From assembly GCA_000433535.1 (NCBI GenBank), contig FR892680.1, positions 34,806 to 52,771 of the forward strand: a stretch of 17,966 nt of DNA. Reading direction: 5' to 3'. Both the position numbers and the translations under genes were made by a program. Below, one piece after another: positions 1 through 6,809 of this stretch; the stretch's first letter is position 1, and each line of letters opens with the position of its first letter. Source of the DNA: Dorea sp. CAG:317. Its GTDB lineage: Bacteria > Bacillota > Clostridia > Lachnospirales > Lachnospiraceae. A model generated the notes under the pieces. That model did not search any database and was not told where the DNA came from. It saw only the letters and a program-made list of their open reading frames with translations.

Positions 1-881
1 GCCTCCATATGTTCCATATAGTATTCAAATAAATTGGAAATCATATTGATTGCTTTCGTTTCTTCTCCTTTTGCCTTCGGATTCAGATACACATGCTCAA
101 AGAGAAACTTCCGAAGACCGGACATGGCTTCTTCTATCTCTTCGGACATCTGAATCTTAGGCTGTTCCATACTGTTGATGATCACATTGTGAACCATCGT
201 ATCCAATCGGCTTCTTGTTGTAGTGCCGAGAAGCTTTGTATATTTCTCCGGCAGATCCTCCGGCTTAAGAATACCGCCTCTGATCGCATCATCGATATCA
301 TGGTTAATGTAAGCAATCTTATCAGAGAGTCGTACAATCTGTCCTTCCAGCGTACATGGCTTCCCGCTGGTCTTATGGTTCTTAATCCCGTCCAACACTT
401 CCAACGTAAGATTTAATCCTCTTCCGTCTTTTTCCAGATACTCAACCACGCGGATGCTTTGAAGATTATGCTGAAATCCTGACGGACTGATCTGATTAAG
501 CGCACGCTCTCCTGCATGCCCGAATGGAGTATGCCCCAGATCATGCCCCAATGCAATCGCTTCTGTGAGATCTTCATTTAAGCGCAGCGCCTTCGCGATC
601 GTTCTTGCATTTTGAGACACCTCCAGTGTATGTGTAAGCCTCGTCCTGTAATGATCCCCCTTGGGAAGCAAAAATACCTGCGTCTTCTGCTTCAGCCTGC
701 GAAATGATTTGCAATGCAGAATACGGTCTCTGTCTCTTTGAAAGACCGGGCGAAGATCGCATTGCCTTTCCTCCCGCTTTCTTCCGGCGGAATCTCTGCT
801 TAATTTTGCATATTGGCTTAAATACTGCGTCTCTCTTGCTTCCAGCTGTTCTCTGATCGTCAGTTCCTGTCTATCCGGCAT
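1..881 (-). CDS. dgt: dGTP triphosphohydrolase-like HD protein (5' part, runs off left edge)
   Basis: Partial gene: 293 codons are visible and the C terminus lies outside the window. The family cleaves dNTPs (classically dGTP) to the nucleoside and triphosphate in the cytoplasm. The HD-domain metal site is visible: H84 in RLTHTLEV, H113-D114 in LGHDLGHTPFGHAGE, and D187 in SDKIAYINHDID. This is the H...HD...D pattern of the dGTPase family, which is usually about 330-350 residues, so roughly 40-50 residues are probably missing. The start is the ATG at 881-879, preceded by a strong GAGGAGGGAG ribosome site, and the translation is open to the edge. A good promoter lies just upstream. In many Firmicutes this gene is followed by dnaG and rpoD, which would lie beyond position 1; that is expectation only. 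Substrate preference cannot be told from sequence. Confidence 0.93.
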   Translation of the reverse strand, partial: MPDRQELTIREQLEARETQYLSQYAKLSRDSAGRKREERQCDLRPVFQRDRDRILHCKSFRRLKQKTQVFLLPKGDHYRTRLTHTLEVSQNARTIAKALRLNEDLTEAIALGHDLGHTPFGHAGERALNQISPSGFQHNLQSIRVVEYLEKDGRGLNLTLEVLDGIKNHKTSGKPCTLEGQIVRLSDKIAYINHDIDDAIRGGILKPEDLPEKYTKLLGTTTRSRLDTMVHNVIINSMEQPKIQMSEEIEEAMSGLRKFLFEHVYLNPKAKGEETKAINMISNLFEYYMEHME

Positions 882-927
882 AATCTCCCTCCTCACCAAG
901 CAGTTCCTGTCTCTTGTGATATGTTTC

Positions 928-956
928 ATTATACACCAAAAGCTTTTCACCGCCAA
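928..956 (-). promoter_or_regulatory. Sigma-A-type promoter for the dGTPase-like gene
   Basis: Read on the minus strand, a -35 box TTGGCG (956-951) is followed after exactly 17 bases by a perfect -10 box TATAAT (933-928). The expected transcript start is near 920, about 40 bases before the ATG at 881. The gene therefore probably starts its own transcription unit, separate from the upstream symporter gene. Confidence 0.7.
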
Positions 957-983
957 GAAATCCTCTTCGCAGGAAAAGCTTTT
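938..983. repeat. 11-bp perfect inverted repeat around the dgt -35 box
   Basis: AAAAGCTTTTC at 938-948 is the exact reverse complement of GAAAAGCTTTT at 973-983, leaving a 24-base loop. The dgt -35 box lies in the loop. Read on the minus strand the stem is followed by GGTG and not by a separate T-run, so it is a poor rho-independent terminator for the symporter gene. It could be a weak terminator in the plus direction (followed by TATTTTTTATC), an operator, or chance in AT-rich DNA. Confidence 0.4.
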
Positions 984-1003
984 TATTTTTTATCTTTTAT
1001 CTG

Positions 1004-2284
1004 TTAAGAATTGTTAAAGACATCTCTGTCGAGCGCCTTATTCTGATGCGCAACAATAGTTGTACATACCGCATCTCCGGTAATATTGACAGCAGTTCTT
1101 GTCATATCTAAGATACGGTCAATGCCCATAATAAGACCAATTGCTTCCACCGGAAGTCCTACAGAATTAAATACCATCGTAAGTGTTACCAGTCCAACAC
1201 TTGGCACTCCGGCTGTTCCGATAGACGCAAGTGTTGCCGTTCCGATAACCGTCAGATAGTCCATTACATCAAGCTGGATTCCAAATGCCTGCGCCGCAAA
1301 TACAACCGCTACGCCCTGCATAATTGCAGTACCGTCCATGTTGATCGTAGCTCCAAGCGGAATCGTAAAGGAAGAAATCTTCTTGGATACTCCCATTTTC
1401 TTAGCCAGCGTGTCAATAGACAGTGGAATGGTTGCATTCGATGTAGCTGTCGAGAATGCAAACGCCATAACCGGGAAGAAATTCTTAATGAATTTAAATG
1501 GATTCAATCCTGTAAACACTTTCAGAAGTCCCAGATATACGATGAAACACTGAATTGCCAGAGCAAGAAGCACACCAACCATATACTTGGCTAATGGAAC
1601 AAACGCGCTGAATCCGATATTGGCAAATGTTCTTGCGATCAGGCAGAATACACCAACCGGAGCAAGGCTCATGACCATCATAGTCATTTCCATCATAATA
1701 TCGTTAAACTGACTGAAGAAGTTCCCAACGGTCTCGGTACGTTCCCCTAATTTTGCCAGAATAATACCTACGATCAATGCAAACACAATAATCTGAAGCA
1801 TATTACCGCTTGCCAGAGAATTCAACGGATTGTCAGGGATGATATTGAGGATTGTATCGGAGAGAGAGGTTGCTGCCATCTCTTCTACCTCAGCTGCATT
1901 GGACTTAATGGCGCTCATATCAAGACCGATTCCCGGATTGATAATATTTCCGACACTGAGCGCTACTGTAATAGCAAGCGCTGTCGTAAAGAGGTAAAAG
2001 ATCAGTGTACGCACACCAACTGTACCAAGCTTCTTCGTATCTCCGATCGCCATACTTCCACACACCAGTGAACAGAACACCAACGGAACAACCAGCATTT
2101 TCATCAGGCGAATAAAGCCCTGTCCAACCACATAGAGGATTCCCTCTACAATAATATCGTCTTTCACATGACCGGAAGGTACCATATAACATAACACAAT
2201 ACCAAACACAGCACCTGCAAGGAGGGCAATAAATATTTTTGTTGTAAGACCTATTTTTTTCTTCTGCTTTGTCTCTGCTCCCAT
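1004..2284 (-). CDS. Dicarboxylate/amino acid:cation symporter, probably glutamate/aspartate type (GltP/DctA family)
   Basis: A 426-residue secondary transporter of the DAACS (SLC1-like) family in the cytoplasmic membrane, importing acidic amino acids or dicarboxylates with H+ or Na+. Visible landmarks are the HP1 serine-rich stretch at about 277-288 (AFSTATSNATIP), the NMDGT motif of TM7 at 315-319, the HP2 loop IGTAGVPS at 355-362, and the TM8 signature DMTRTAVNITGD at 393-404. D393, R396, N400 and D404 match the GltPh residues D394, R397, N401 and D405. The arginine favours an acidic amino acid substrate over neutral ones such as those of ASCT-type transporters (inference from family knowledge). 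Length is normal. The ATG is 1 nt after the stop of the rmlD-like gene and its AAGGAG site lies inside that gene, so the two are co-transcribed and probably translationally coupled. Confidence 0.93.
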   Translation of the reverse strand: MGAETKQKKKIGLTTKIFIALLAGAVFGIVLCYMVPSGHVKDDIIVEGILYVVGQGFIRLMKMLVVPLVFCSLVCGSMAIGDTKKLGTVGVRTLIFYLFTTALAITVALSVGNIINPGIGLDMSAIKSNAAEVEEMAATSLSDTILNIIPDNPLNSLASGNMLQIIVFALIVGIILAKLGERTETVGNFFSQFNDIMMEMTMMVMSLAPVGVFCLIARTFANIGFSAFVPLAKYMVGVLLALAIQCFIVYLGLLKVFTGLNPFKFIKNFFPVMAFAFSTATSNATIPLSIDTLAKKMGVSKKISSFTIPLGATINMDGTAIMQGVAVVFAAQAFGIQLDVMDYLTVIGTATLASIGTAGVPSVGLVTLTMVFNSVGLPVEAIGLIMGIDRILDMTRTAVNITGDAVCTTIVAHQNKALDRDVFNNS

Positions 2285-2285
2285 C

Positions 2286-3134
2286 CTAGCTCTCCTTTCT
2301 CTCTTCCATATATTCTTTTAACGAATCTTTCCACTGCGGCATCTGATACAGATCAATAATACGCAGGATAAAATTATCGAGCACTGCATATGCCGGTCTT
2401 GCGGAGGAAAGCTGTGACTCTGCAGTCGGTACTGCGCGAAGCCCGGTCTCCATACCTGCCAGCTTTAAAATCTCCTGAGCAAATTCGTATCTGCTGCACA
2501 CACCCTGACACGTCACATGATAAGTTCCATATTCATTTGTCTTGATCAAGTGAAGAATCAGTCTTGCCAGATCTTTTGCGCTTGTCGGAGAACCAAACTG
2601 GTCAGAAGCTACCGGAAGTTCTCTTCCTTCCTTCGCTGCTGCCAGAACATTATTGACAAAGTTATTTCCTTCTCCGTATACCCAGTTGCTTCGCACAACA
2701 AAATGCTTATGTGTAAACTCCTTCACGTAGTTCTCGCCAGCCCGTTTGGATCGCCCATAAACGGTCTTCGGATTCGTGTCATCAAACTCACTGTACGGAA
2801 CTTTGCTGAGACCGTCAAATACATCATCTGTAGACAGCTGTACAATCTTCGCCCCCACCTTGCGGGCAACAATGCTTAAGTTTCTTGCCCCAAGTGCATT
2901 GACACGATATGCCAGCTCCGGATTTGCTTCACAAAGCTCTACGTCTACGACGCCTGCACAGTTGATGATCACATCAGGACGGTTGATTTCTCCAAAATTC
3001 AACACTTCATCTGTATGAGTGATATCAAGTTCTTCCTGATCCGTATTAAATATTTCCACTTCCAACGGGTCCAGCACTTGATTGATCGCCATTCCTAATT
3101 GACCGGCTGCCCCTACAATCCAGATTTTTAACAT
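2286..3134 (-). CDS. dTDP-4-dehydrorhamnose reductase-like SDR (RmlD/RfbD family)
   Basis: A 282-residue NAD(P)-binding reductase of the extended SDR family. RmlD reduces dTDP-4-dehydro-L-rhamnose to dTDP-L-rhamnose for cell-surface polysaccharides. Visible are the Rossmann motif GAAGQLG at 8-14, NCAGVVDVELCE at 58-69 (compare the NAAAYTxVDxAE box of the family), STDDVFDG at 101-108 (STDYVFDG in most members), and the catalytic Y126xxxK130 in YGRSK. The C-terminal part has the QFGSPTSAKDLA segment typical of RmlD. The start is supported by GGAGG eight bases upstream. None of rmlA, rmlB or rmlC is adjacent; the only partner is the downstream symporter, so the exact sugar substrate is uncertain. 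It could also be the methionine adenosyltransferase regulatory-subunit-like branch of the same superfamily. No strong promoter is evident; TATGAT-like boxes lie near 3160-3170 without a convincing -35. Confidence 0.85.
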   Translation of the reverse strand: MLKIWIVGAAGQLGMAINQVLDPLEVEIFNTDQEELDITHTDEVLNFGEINRPDVIINCAGVVDVELCEANPELAYRVNALGARNLSIVARKVGAKIVQLSTDDVFDGLSKVPYSEFDDTNPKTVYGRSKRAGENYVKEFTHKHFVVRSNWVYGEGNNFVNNVLAAAKEGRELPVASDQFGSPTSAKDLARLILHLIKTNEYGTYHVTCQGVCSRYEFAQEILKLAGMETGLRAVPTAESQLSSARPAYAVLDNFILRIIDLYQMPQWKDSLKEYMEERKES

Positions 3135-3219
3135 TTCTATATACCTCCATAGTCTAATACATGAATCATATCATAAAAGCGCCTGCACGAAAAGAAAAAA
3201 CTAAGAGCAGAACACAAAT

Positions 3220-3363
3220 TTAGAGAGCAGAATACAAATATTCCTGCGCTCCATAAATAATCAGCACATCATATCCTTCTTCAAGCCCTCCCAAGGAGGT
3301 TCTTATTCGAAATTCTACAACTGCATCGCCTTCCGTGTAACCGGTTGAGTGGGTGGCTGGCAT
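3220..3363 (-). pseudogene. Possible remnant of an unknown gene (47 codons)
   Basis: A 47-codon minus-strand frame beginning MPATHSTGYTEGDAVVEF and ending at TAA (3222-3220). It reads like real protein, with balanced composition and no low complexity, but has no ribosome site at a useful distance from its ATG and a stop just upstream. The preceding frame, MDEGEIDTRNRY, is interrupted by a stop within or next to a perfect 13-bp tandem duplication (3374-3399). Removing one copy joins it to a different frame, not cleanly to this one, so more than one lesion would be needed. I do not recognise the family. It could be a decayed gene, a bare intergenic frame, or a very small gene. Confidence 0.25.
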
Positions 3364-3373
3364 CCTATTCTTT

Positions 3374-3399
3374 TAGTATCTATTTCTAGTATCTATTTC
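3374..3399. repeat. Perfect 13-bp tandem duplication
   Basis: TAGTATCTATTTC occurs twice head to tail (3374-3386 and 3387-3399) with no mismatch. Thirteen is not a multiple of three, so if the region was once coding the duplication would have shifted the frame. It looks like a recent slippage or duplication event. Confidence 0.85.
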
Positions 3400-3454
3400 A
3401 CCCTCGTCCATATAATACCTTTGTTTCATATCCAGCTCACCGACTTTTTGCACG

Positions 3455-3476
3455 AAAAAAGCACCCCTGAGGATGC
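3455..3476 (-). terminator. Rho-independent terminator of hicAB
   Basis: On the minus strand the stem GCATCC/GGGTGC (3476-3471 with 3466-3461, one G-U pair) has a four-base loop TCAG and is followed directly by TTTTTT (3460-3455). It lies about 30 bases after the hicB stop and closes that transcript. Confidence 0.75.
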
Positions 3477-3505
3477 CTCTCTCAAATTTTCAACTAGATA
3501 ATCAG

Positions 3506-3910
3506 TTAACATGTTCTTGTTATTCCAAGCGCTTTCACAATTGCATCTTGCAAAAGTTTGGAATAATTAATACCAACTTTTTCTGCTTCTACACTCATCC
3601 AATATGGAATTGTGCAGTTTTTCTTTACTGCTTTGTTGTCTACCTTCTTTCTGTATTCAACAAAATCAACATCTACTAATGTTGCAATATCTCCTTCTTT
3701 TGTATCAAACTTCACACTATTAGGCTCTGGTATTAGTTTTCCATCGTCCATCAAATCAATTCCCATCAATCCAATAGCGTCTCTTGCCATTTCCATCGCA
3801 TCTACTACATCTTCTCCTTGTGTTGCAATATCGAAATCTGGAATTTCTACATAAAAAAAACCGTCATCCTCTTTCGATATTACGATTGGATATGCTCTCC
3901 TTTCTTTCAT
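3506..3910 (-). CDS. hicB: HicB-family antitoxin with C-terminal ribbon-helix-helix-like domain
   Basis: A 134-residue antitoxin that pairs with HicA and usually represses its own operon. The N-terminal part is the typical HicB fold: AYPIVISKEDDGFFYVEIPDF, then TQGEDVVDAMEMARDAIGL. The C-terminal part (KKNCTIPYWMSVEAEKVGINYSKLLQDAIVKALGI) matches the short DNA-binding ribbon-helix-helix type tail of HicB proteins. An ATG at 3934 would add eight residues, but AAAGGAGG sits five bases before the ATG at 3910, so the shorter start is chosen. The gene follows hicA by 50 bases, the usual toxin-first order of hicAB, and ends in a terminator. The operator repeats upstream of hicA are the likely binding sites of this protein. 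Confidence 0.9.
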   Translation of the reverse strand: MKERRAYPIVISKEDDGFFYVEIPDFDIATQGEDVVDAMEMARDAIGLMGIDLMDDGKLIPEPNSVKFDTKEGDIATLVDVDFVEYRKKVDNKAVKKNCTIPYWMSVEAEKVGINYSKLLQDAIVKALGITRTC

Positions 3911-3960
3911 GACTGCCTCCTTTTTTCCATTCACTTAATGATGCATCTAAGTCTTTGGGG

Positions 3961-4134
3961 CTATTTGAGCCCCAGTTTCTTGATGATGCTTTTTGCTAGT
4001 CGCTCGTTAATCTCTGGATGCCTCGGAATAGGTTCTATCTTTCTTCCATCCGTATATATGTCATGATTTCCACCATTTCTTTTTATATACCATCCATTCG
4101 CTTCAAGCAACTTAACCAATTCCCTATGTTTCAT
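3961..4134 (-). CDS. hicA: HicA-family mRNA interferase toxin
   Basis: A 57-residue toxin with the small dsRBD-like fold of HicA, which cleaves mRNA (and tmRNA in studied cases) when free of HicB. The sequence starts MKHRELVKLLEANGWYIKRN and contains GGNHDIY with H24 where family members carry the catalytic histidine. The C-terminal half, IPRHPEINERLAKSIIKKLG, matches the HicA PxHxxxEIxxGxLxxIxKQLG pattern. The ribosome site is weak (AAGGGG before CACTTA-ATG), in contrast to the strong site of hicB; this would favour antitoxin over toxin synthesis. It stands directly behind a near-consensus promoter flanked by operator repeats. All key residues look intact, so the toxin is probably functional. 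Confidence 0.9.
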   Translation of the reverse strand: MKHRELVKLLEANGWYIKRNGGNHDIYTDGRKIEPIPRHPEINERLAKSIIKKLGLK

Positions 4135-4154
4135 TAAGTGCCCCTTTTTATTTT

Positions 4155-4216
4155 ATACGTATATTATACGCATTTATTCAATTTTAGTCAATGGTTTATG
4201 CGCATTTTATGCGTAT
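4155..4216 (-). promoter_or_regulatory. hicAB promoter with four operator half-sites
   Basis: On the minus strand -35 TTGACT (4191-4186) and -10 TATAAT (4168-4163) are separated by exactly 17 bases. Four related octamers of form ATRCGYAT flank it: ATACGTAT (4155-4162), ATACGCAT (4166-4173), ATGCGCAT (4198-4205) and ATGCGTAT (4209-4216), written on the plus strand. Members of each pair start 11 bp apart, about one helical turn, and the pairs are 43 bp apart. The inner pair overlaps the -10 box; the outer pair lies just upstream of the -35 box. This is what one expects for cooperative autorepression by the HicB ribbon-helix-helix tail; the binding itself is inferred. Confidence 0.8.
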
Positions 4217-4232
4217 TTACGTGGATAGTCAC

Positions 4233-4266
4233 AAAAAAATACCGCAAACGCTATTGTTTACGGTAT
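4233..4266 (-). terminator. Rho-independent terminator of tRNA-Leu
   Basis: On the minus strand an 11-bp stem (4266-4256 with 4249-4239, one G-U pair) with a six-base loop is followed by a run of seven T (4239-4233, partly shared with the stem end). It begins about 19 bases after the tRNA 3' end. Confidence 0.88.
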
Positions 4267-4284
4267 CTCTTCTTCAATATTCAA

Positions 4285-4369
4285 TGCGGAAGATGGGACT
4301 TGAACCCACACAAGCACAATGCTTACAAGATCCTTAGTCTTGCTCGTCTGCCAGTTCCGACACTTCCGC
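4285..4369 (-). tRNA. tRNA-Leu, anticodon AAG
   Basis: An 85-base class II tRNA. The acceptor stem is GCGGAAG with CTTCCGC, followed by discriminator A; CCA is not encoded (TTGA follows). The anticodon stem is CAAGA/TCTTG with loop CTAAGGA, giving anticodon AAG with G37. The long variable arm (AAGCA-TTG-TGCTT) and the TTCAAGT T-loop confirm tRNA-Leu. AAG decodes CUU and, if A34 is edited to inosine, also CUC and CUA. Bacteria normally use GAG here, so this is uncommon. The gene has its own promoter and terminator and appears to be a single-tRNA transcript. Confidence 0.95.
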
Positions 4370-4396
4370 AAGCGACGCTCTATCGACCGTCCGAAG

Positions 4397-4428
4397 ATTA
4401 TATTACTATATCACAATATAAATGTCAA
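4397..4428 (-). promoter_or_regulatory. Promoter of tRNA-Leu
   Basis: A perfect -35 TTGACA (4428-4423, minus strand) is followed by TAATAT (4405-4400) at 17 bases or by TATAAT (4402-4397) at 20 bases; the two overlap. The 17-base option is more usual. The start would fall about 15-25 bases before the mature tRNA 5' end at 4369. Confidence 0.65.
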
Positions 4429-4480
4429 CAACTTTTTTATATTTTTTCAAATTTATTTTCCTGTGATATTTTTGAGGATT

Positions 4481-5038
4481 TTATTTCGGGATTCTTCCCT
4501 TCTTAAGCTCCCGCTTATGCTCACGGATAAAACGAAATGTCGCTTCTTCTCCCTTTTCTGCGAGCATAAGAAGAAGGCGGTGTAATAACGCCGCTGTTTC
4601 CGGATGAATCATTTTTCCCAGTCTTGCTGCTCCTCGTTCATAATATTGAAGCGGATGTTGATCGGAATAATCTTTTCCCATATAGGTCTTAGACGCGGCA
4701 ATCCGATCCATAAACATTTCAATCACATATTTTCCCGGCATCTTAAGTCCGACAATCCCTTCGGACGGATCTACACTGTAATCAATCCAATACTCATAGT
4801 GATGCTTATTCCGCCCTTTATGATGAAGCCATGCCTTTGAATAGCCGGTTGCCTCCCGCTCTGCATTGTTAGGACTTCTTGTGCCCTGATAATATTTACA
4901 ACCCACAAGAAATTCCGTAGGCGTATATTTTGACAGATCATGAAGCAGCCCCTGCTTATACAGTCCCACTTGAAAACACTGTTTCATTACCAACATTTTA
5001 TGATGATTAATCGTCCGCAAATGCTCTAACGCTTTCAT
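4481..5038 (-). CDS. DUF5662 family protein
   Basis: A 185-residue soluble protein I recognise as DUF5662, a family common in Clostridia and their phages with no established function. It has HD-like and histidine-rich stretches that could bind metal: HLRTINHHKMLV near the N terminus, GLLHDLSKYTP at 30-40, and LHHKGRNKHHYEYW at 71-84, followed by DRIAASKTY at 111-119. The order H...HD...HH...D resembles HD-superfamily hydrolases, but this is similarity by eye. The start follows a modest GATGGAG site. It lies 60 bases after the GH13-like gene on the same strand with no terminator visible between, so it may be the last gene of that operon. No convincing terminator follows; the next unit is the independently transcribed tRNA. 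Confidence 0.8.
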   Translation of the reverse strand: MKALEHLRTINHHKMLVMKQCFQVGLYKQGLLHDLSKYTPTEFLVGCKYYQGTRSPNNAEREATGYSKAWLHHKGRNKHHYEYWIDYSVDPSEGIVGLKMPGKYVIEMFMDRIAASKTYMGKDYSDQHPLQYYERGAARLGKMIHPETAALLHRLLLMLAEKGEEATFRFIREHKRELKKGRIPK

Positions 5039-5098
5039 AGTCCATTCTCCATCTTCATTCTATATTTTTCCTCTTGTATTCCCGTTGTGAGAAACTTC

Positions 5099-6790
5099 CT
5101 ATTTCCCAACGAGAACCACGATCGTTCTGGCATCTACCTCCAAAGCCTTCTGCTCTTTCATAGGCGCCGGTTCTCTAAGCACGCCTTCATCTGTAGAGGC
5201 TGCACGATACCAGCTTTTTCCTTTTGGAAGTGCAGGAAGCGCAAAAGTGTGCGCCAGCCAGTGCATATTGTAGATCACAAAGCAATCCGTTCTTCCGTCT
5301 TTTGCTCCGCAATAATAAATGCCAAGCTGACGACTGGACACCTCAGACTGCACCCGCCATGCATTTTCTCCGTGATACGACACATCAGGCACGCCACAGC
5401 CCACCTTATCCATGCCGTTCATCTCCTCTTCCGGATGAAATACACGGTAAGTTTTTCTTAAATGGATCAGTTCTTTTACAAACTCCCACTGTTCTCGATT
5501 GCTCTTAAGTCCGCGCCAGTTCACCCAGCCTGTAGGGTTATCCTGACAATAGACATTGTTATTGCCTCTCTGTGAGTTCCCGAATTCATCTCCTGCCAGA
5601 AGGCATGGCGTTCCCTGCGCAAGCAGCACAAGAAATAACGCATTTTTAATCTGTCTGTTTCGCAGTGCACACACTGCTTTCTTACGGCTTGGTCCCTCTG
5701 CTCCACAGTTCCAGCTATAGTTATAATCCGGGCCGTCCTGATTATTTTCTCCGTTTGCCTCATTGTGCTTTCCGTCATAAGACACCAGATCATTTAAAGT
5801 AAATCCGGTATGAGAAGTAATGTAATTAAAAATACCTTCCTCTCCACCCAGATGACGAAGCCAATACATTACTGCTTCAATCATCCCTTCGTCTCCCTTC
5901 AGAAAACGGCGCATGATATCTTGGAAATCTGTGCGATGCACCAACAATTTGGTGTCTTTTAATGCAGGATCGGAAAATGCTGCACGCGAAGCTTCCAGAC
6001 ATGGATTCAGAATAAATCCATCCACATGATACTCCATTCGATAATACCGAAGGCATTCGATCGCTTCCATCACGGACACATTTCCTTCAAACGGCATCTC
6101 AAGAACAACTTCTATCCCAGCTTCATGACACGCCTTAACCATATTCTTCAGAGAGATCACACCATTTCTGTATGCAGAATAGGCACTTTTCGGCGCAAAA
6201 TAATAAGCTTCTCCGTACCCCCAATAATTAGGCACTCTTCCGCGCTCCTCAAATTCATACACCGGCATACAATGGATCTGATTAATTCCAAGCTCTTTCA
6301 AATAGGGAAGCTTCTCTATGACTCCCTCAAAGGTTCCTTTTGCAGAAACCTGAGAATACGGATCTTTCGTAAATCCTCTGACATGAAGATTATAAGCAAC
6401 CACATCACTATTGGCATGCGACGGCAGTTTGTCGTTCTCCCAGTCATAAGTTTCCGTTTCCAGAATCCCTCTGACCTCGTGAGCATCCTGTTTCTCCGGT
6501 TTCCCCCACACGCAACGCCCTGTCAGCCTTCGGACATATGGATCGACTTTGACTTCTCCATCAATCTCATAATTATACTCATAATCTGTTCCATCCAGTT
6601 CCGTCAAGGTAATCGCATGTATCTCTCCCAGTACAGCCTCCATGTCATAGCTGATACATGGGCGCATTTCACCTGCCCGATATAATAACAATCTGCACGT
6701 TTCACCTTTTGGAACCGCCACTGAGAAATTCCAGTAATCCTTCGTTGTCGTAACTCCCAATGGCAACGGCCATCCCCTGCTCTTCTTCAT
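5099..6790 (-). CDS. GH13 isoamylase/GlgX-like protein lacking all three catalytic carboxylates
   Basis: A 563-residue cytoplasmic protein (no signal peptide) with the layout of GlgX/isoamylase: an N-terminal CBM48-like part (about 8-90), a GH13 TIM barrel (about 125-450) and a C-terminal beta domain. Framework motifs are plain: VAYNLHVRGFT at 131-141, SHTGFTLNDLVSYDGKHNEANGENN at 326-350 (in part identical to isoamylases), and QGTPCLLAGDEFGNSQRGNNN at 392-412. The catalytic positions are not conserved. In region II, VDGFRFD appears as VDGFILN, so the nucleophile is N262. In region III, AEPWD is VHRTD, so the acid/base is H285. In region IV, AHDGFTL is SHTGFTL, so the transition-state Asp is T328. 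Region I (DVVYNH) is EMPFEGN at 231-237. It should therefore be inactive as a classical GH13 hydrolase and may bind or sense glucan. It sits 19 bases after a sugar-binding lipoprotein gene, with an AGAGG ribosome site. Confidence 0.9.
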   Translation of the reverse strand: MKKSRGWPLPLGVTTTKDYWNFSVAVPKGETCRLLLYRAGEMRPCISYDMEAVLGEIHAITLTELDGTDYEYNYEIDGEVKVDPYVRRLTGRCVWGKPEKQDAHEVRGILETETYDWENDKLPSHANSDVVAYNLHVRGFTKDPYSQVSAKGTFEGVIEKLPYLKELGINQIHCMPVYEFEERGRVPNYWGYGEAYYFAPKSAYSAYRNGVISLKNMVKACHEAGIEVVLEMPFEGNVSVMEAIECLRYYRMEYHVDGFILNPCLEASRAAFSDPALKDTKLLVHRTDFQDIMRRFLKGDEGMIEAVMYWLRHLGGEEGIFNYITSHTGFTLNDLVSYDGKHNEANGENNQDGPDYNYSWNCGAEGPSRKKAVCALRNRQIKNALFLVLLAQGTPCLLAGDEFGNSQRGNNNVYCQDNPTGWVNWRGLKSNREQWEFVKELIHLRKTYRVFHPEEEMNGMDKVGCGVPDVSYHGENAWRVQSEVSSRQLGIYYCGAKDGRTDCFVIYNMHWLAHTFALPALPKGKSWYRAASTDEGVLREPAPMKEQKALEVDARTIVVLVGK

Positions 6791-6809
6791 GTCTTATCCT
6801 CTCTTTGTC

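Larger units (their letters stand above)
3135..3505. other. 371-base stretch without an intact gene
   Basis: This holds the 5' leader of the rmlD-like gene (3135 to about 3200), a short degraded reading frame (3220-3363), a 13-bp tandem duplication (3374-3399) and the terminator that closes the hicAB unit (3455-3476). I see no RNA gene or insertion-sequence ends. A short hairpin, CCTCC-CAA-GGAGG near 3288-3300, lies inside the degraded frame. Confidence 0.6.

Noticed and set aside
574..762. A 62-codon minus-strand frame
   Set aside because: It overlaps the dGTPase-like gene in another frame; the true frame there carries the complete HD motif.
3135..3200. Promoter for the rmlD-like gene from the TATGAT-like boxes
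   Set aside because: Two overlapping TATGAT-like boxes exist near 3160-3170 but no acceptable -35 lies 16-18 bases upstream, so I did not list it as a feature.
3220..4369. hicAB as part of an island integrated at the 3' end of tRNA-Leu
   Set aside because: I looked for a copy of the tRNA 3' end (TTCAAGTCCCATCTTCCGCA on the minus strand) on the far side of hicAB and saw none, and there is no integrase gene. The cassette may still be acquired, but not by this visible route.
6026..6685. A 219-codon plus-strand reading frame
   Set aside because: Antisense to the GH13-like gene, with no domain and no start signal; it is a shadow of the real gene.
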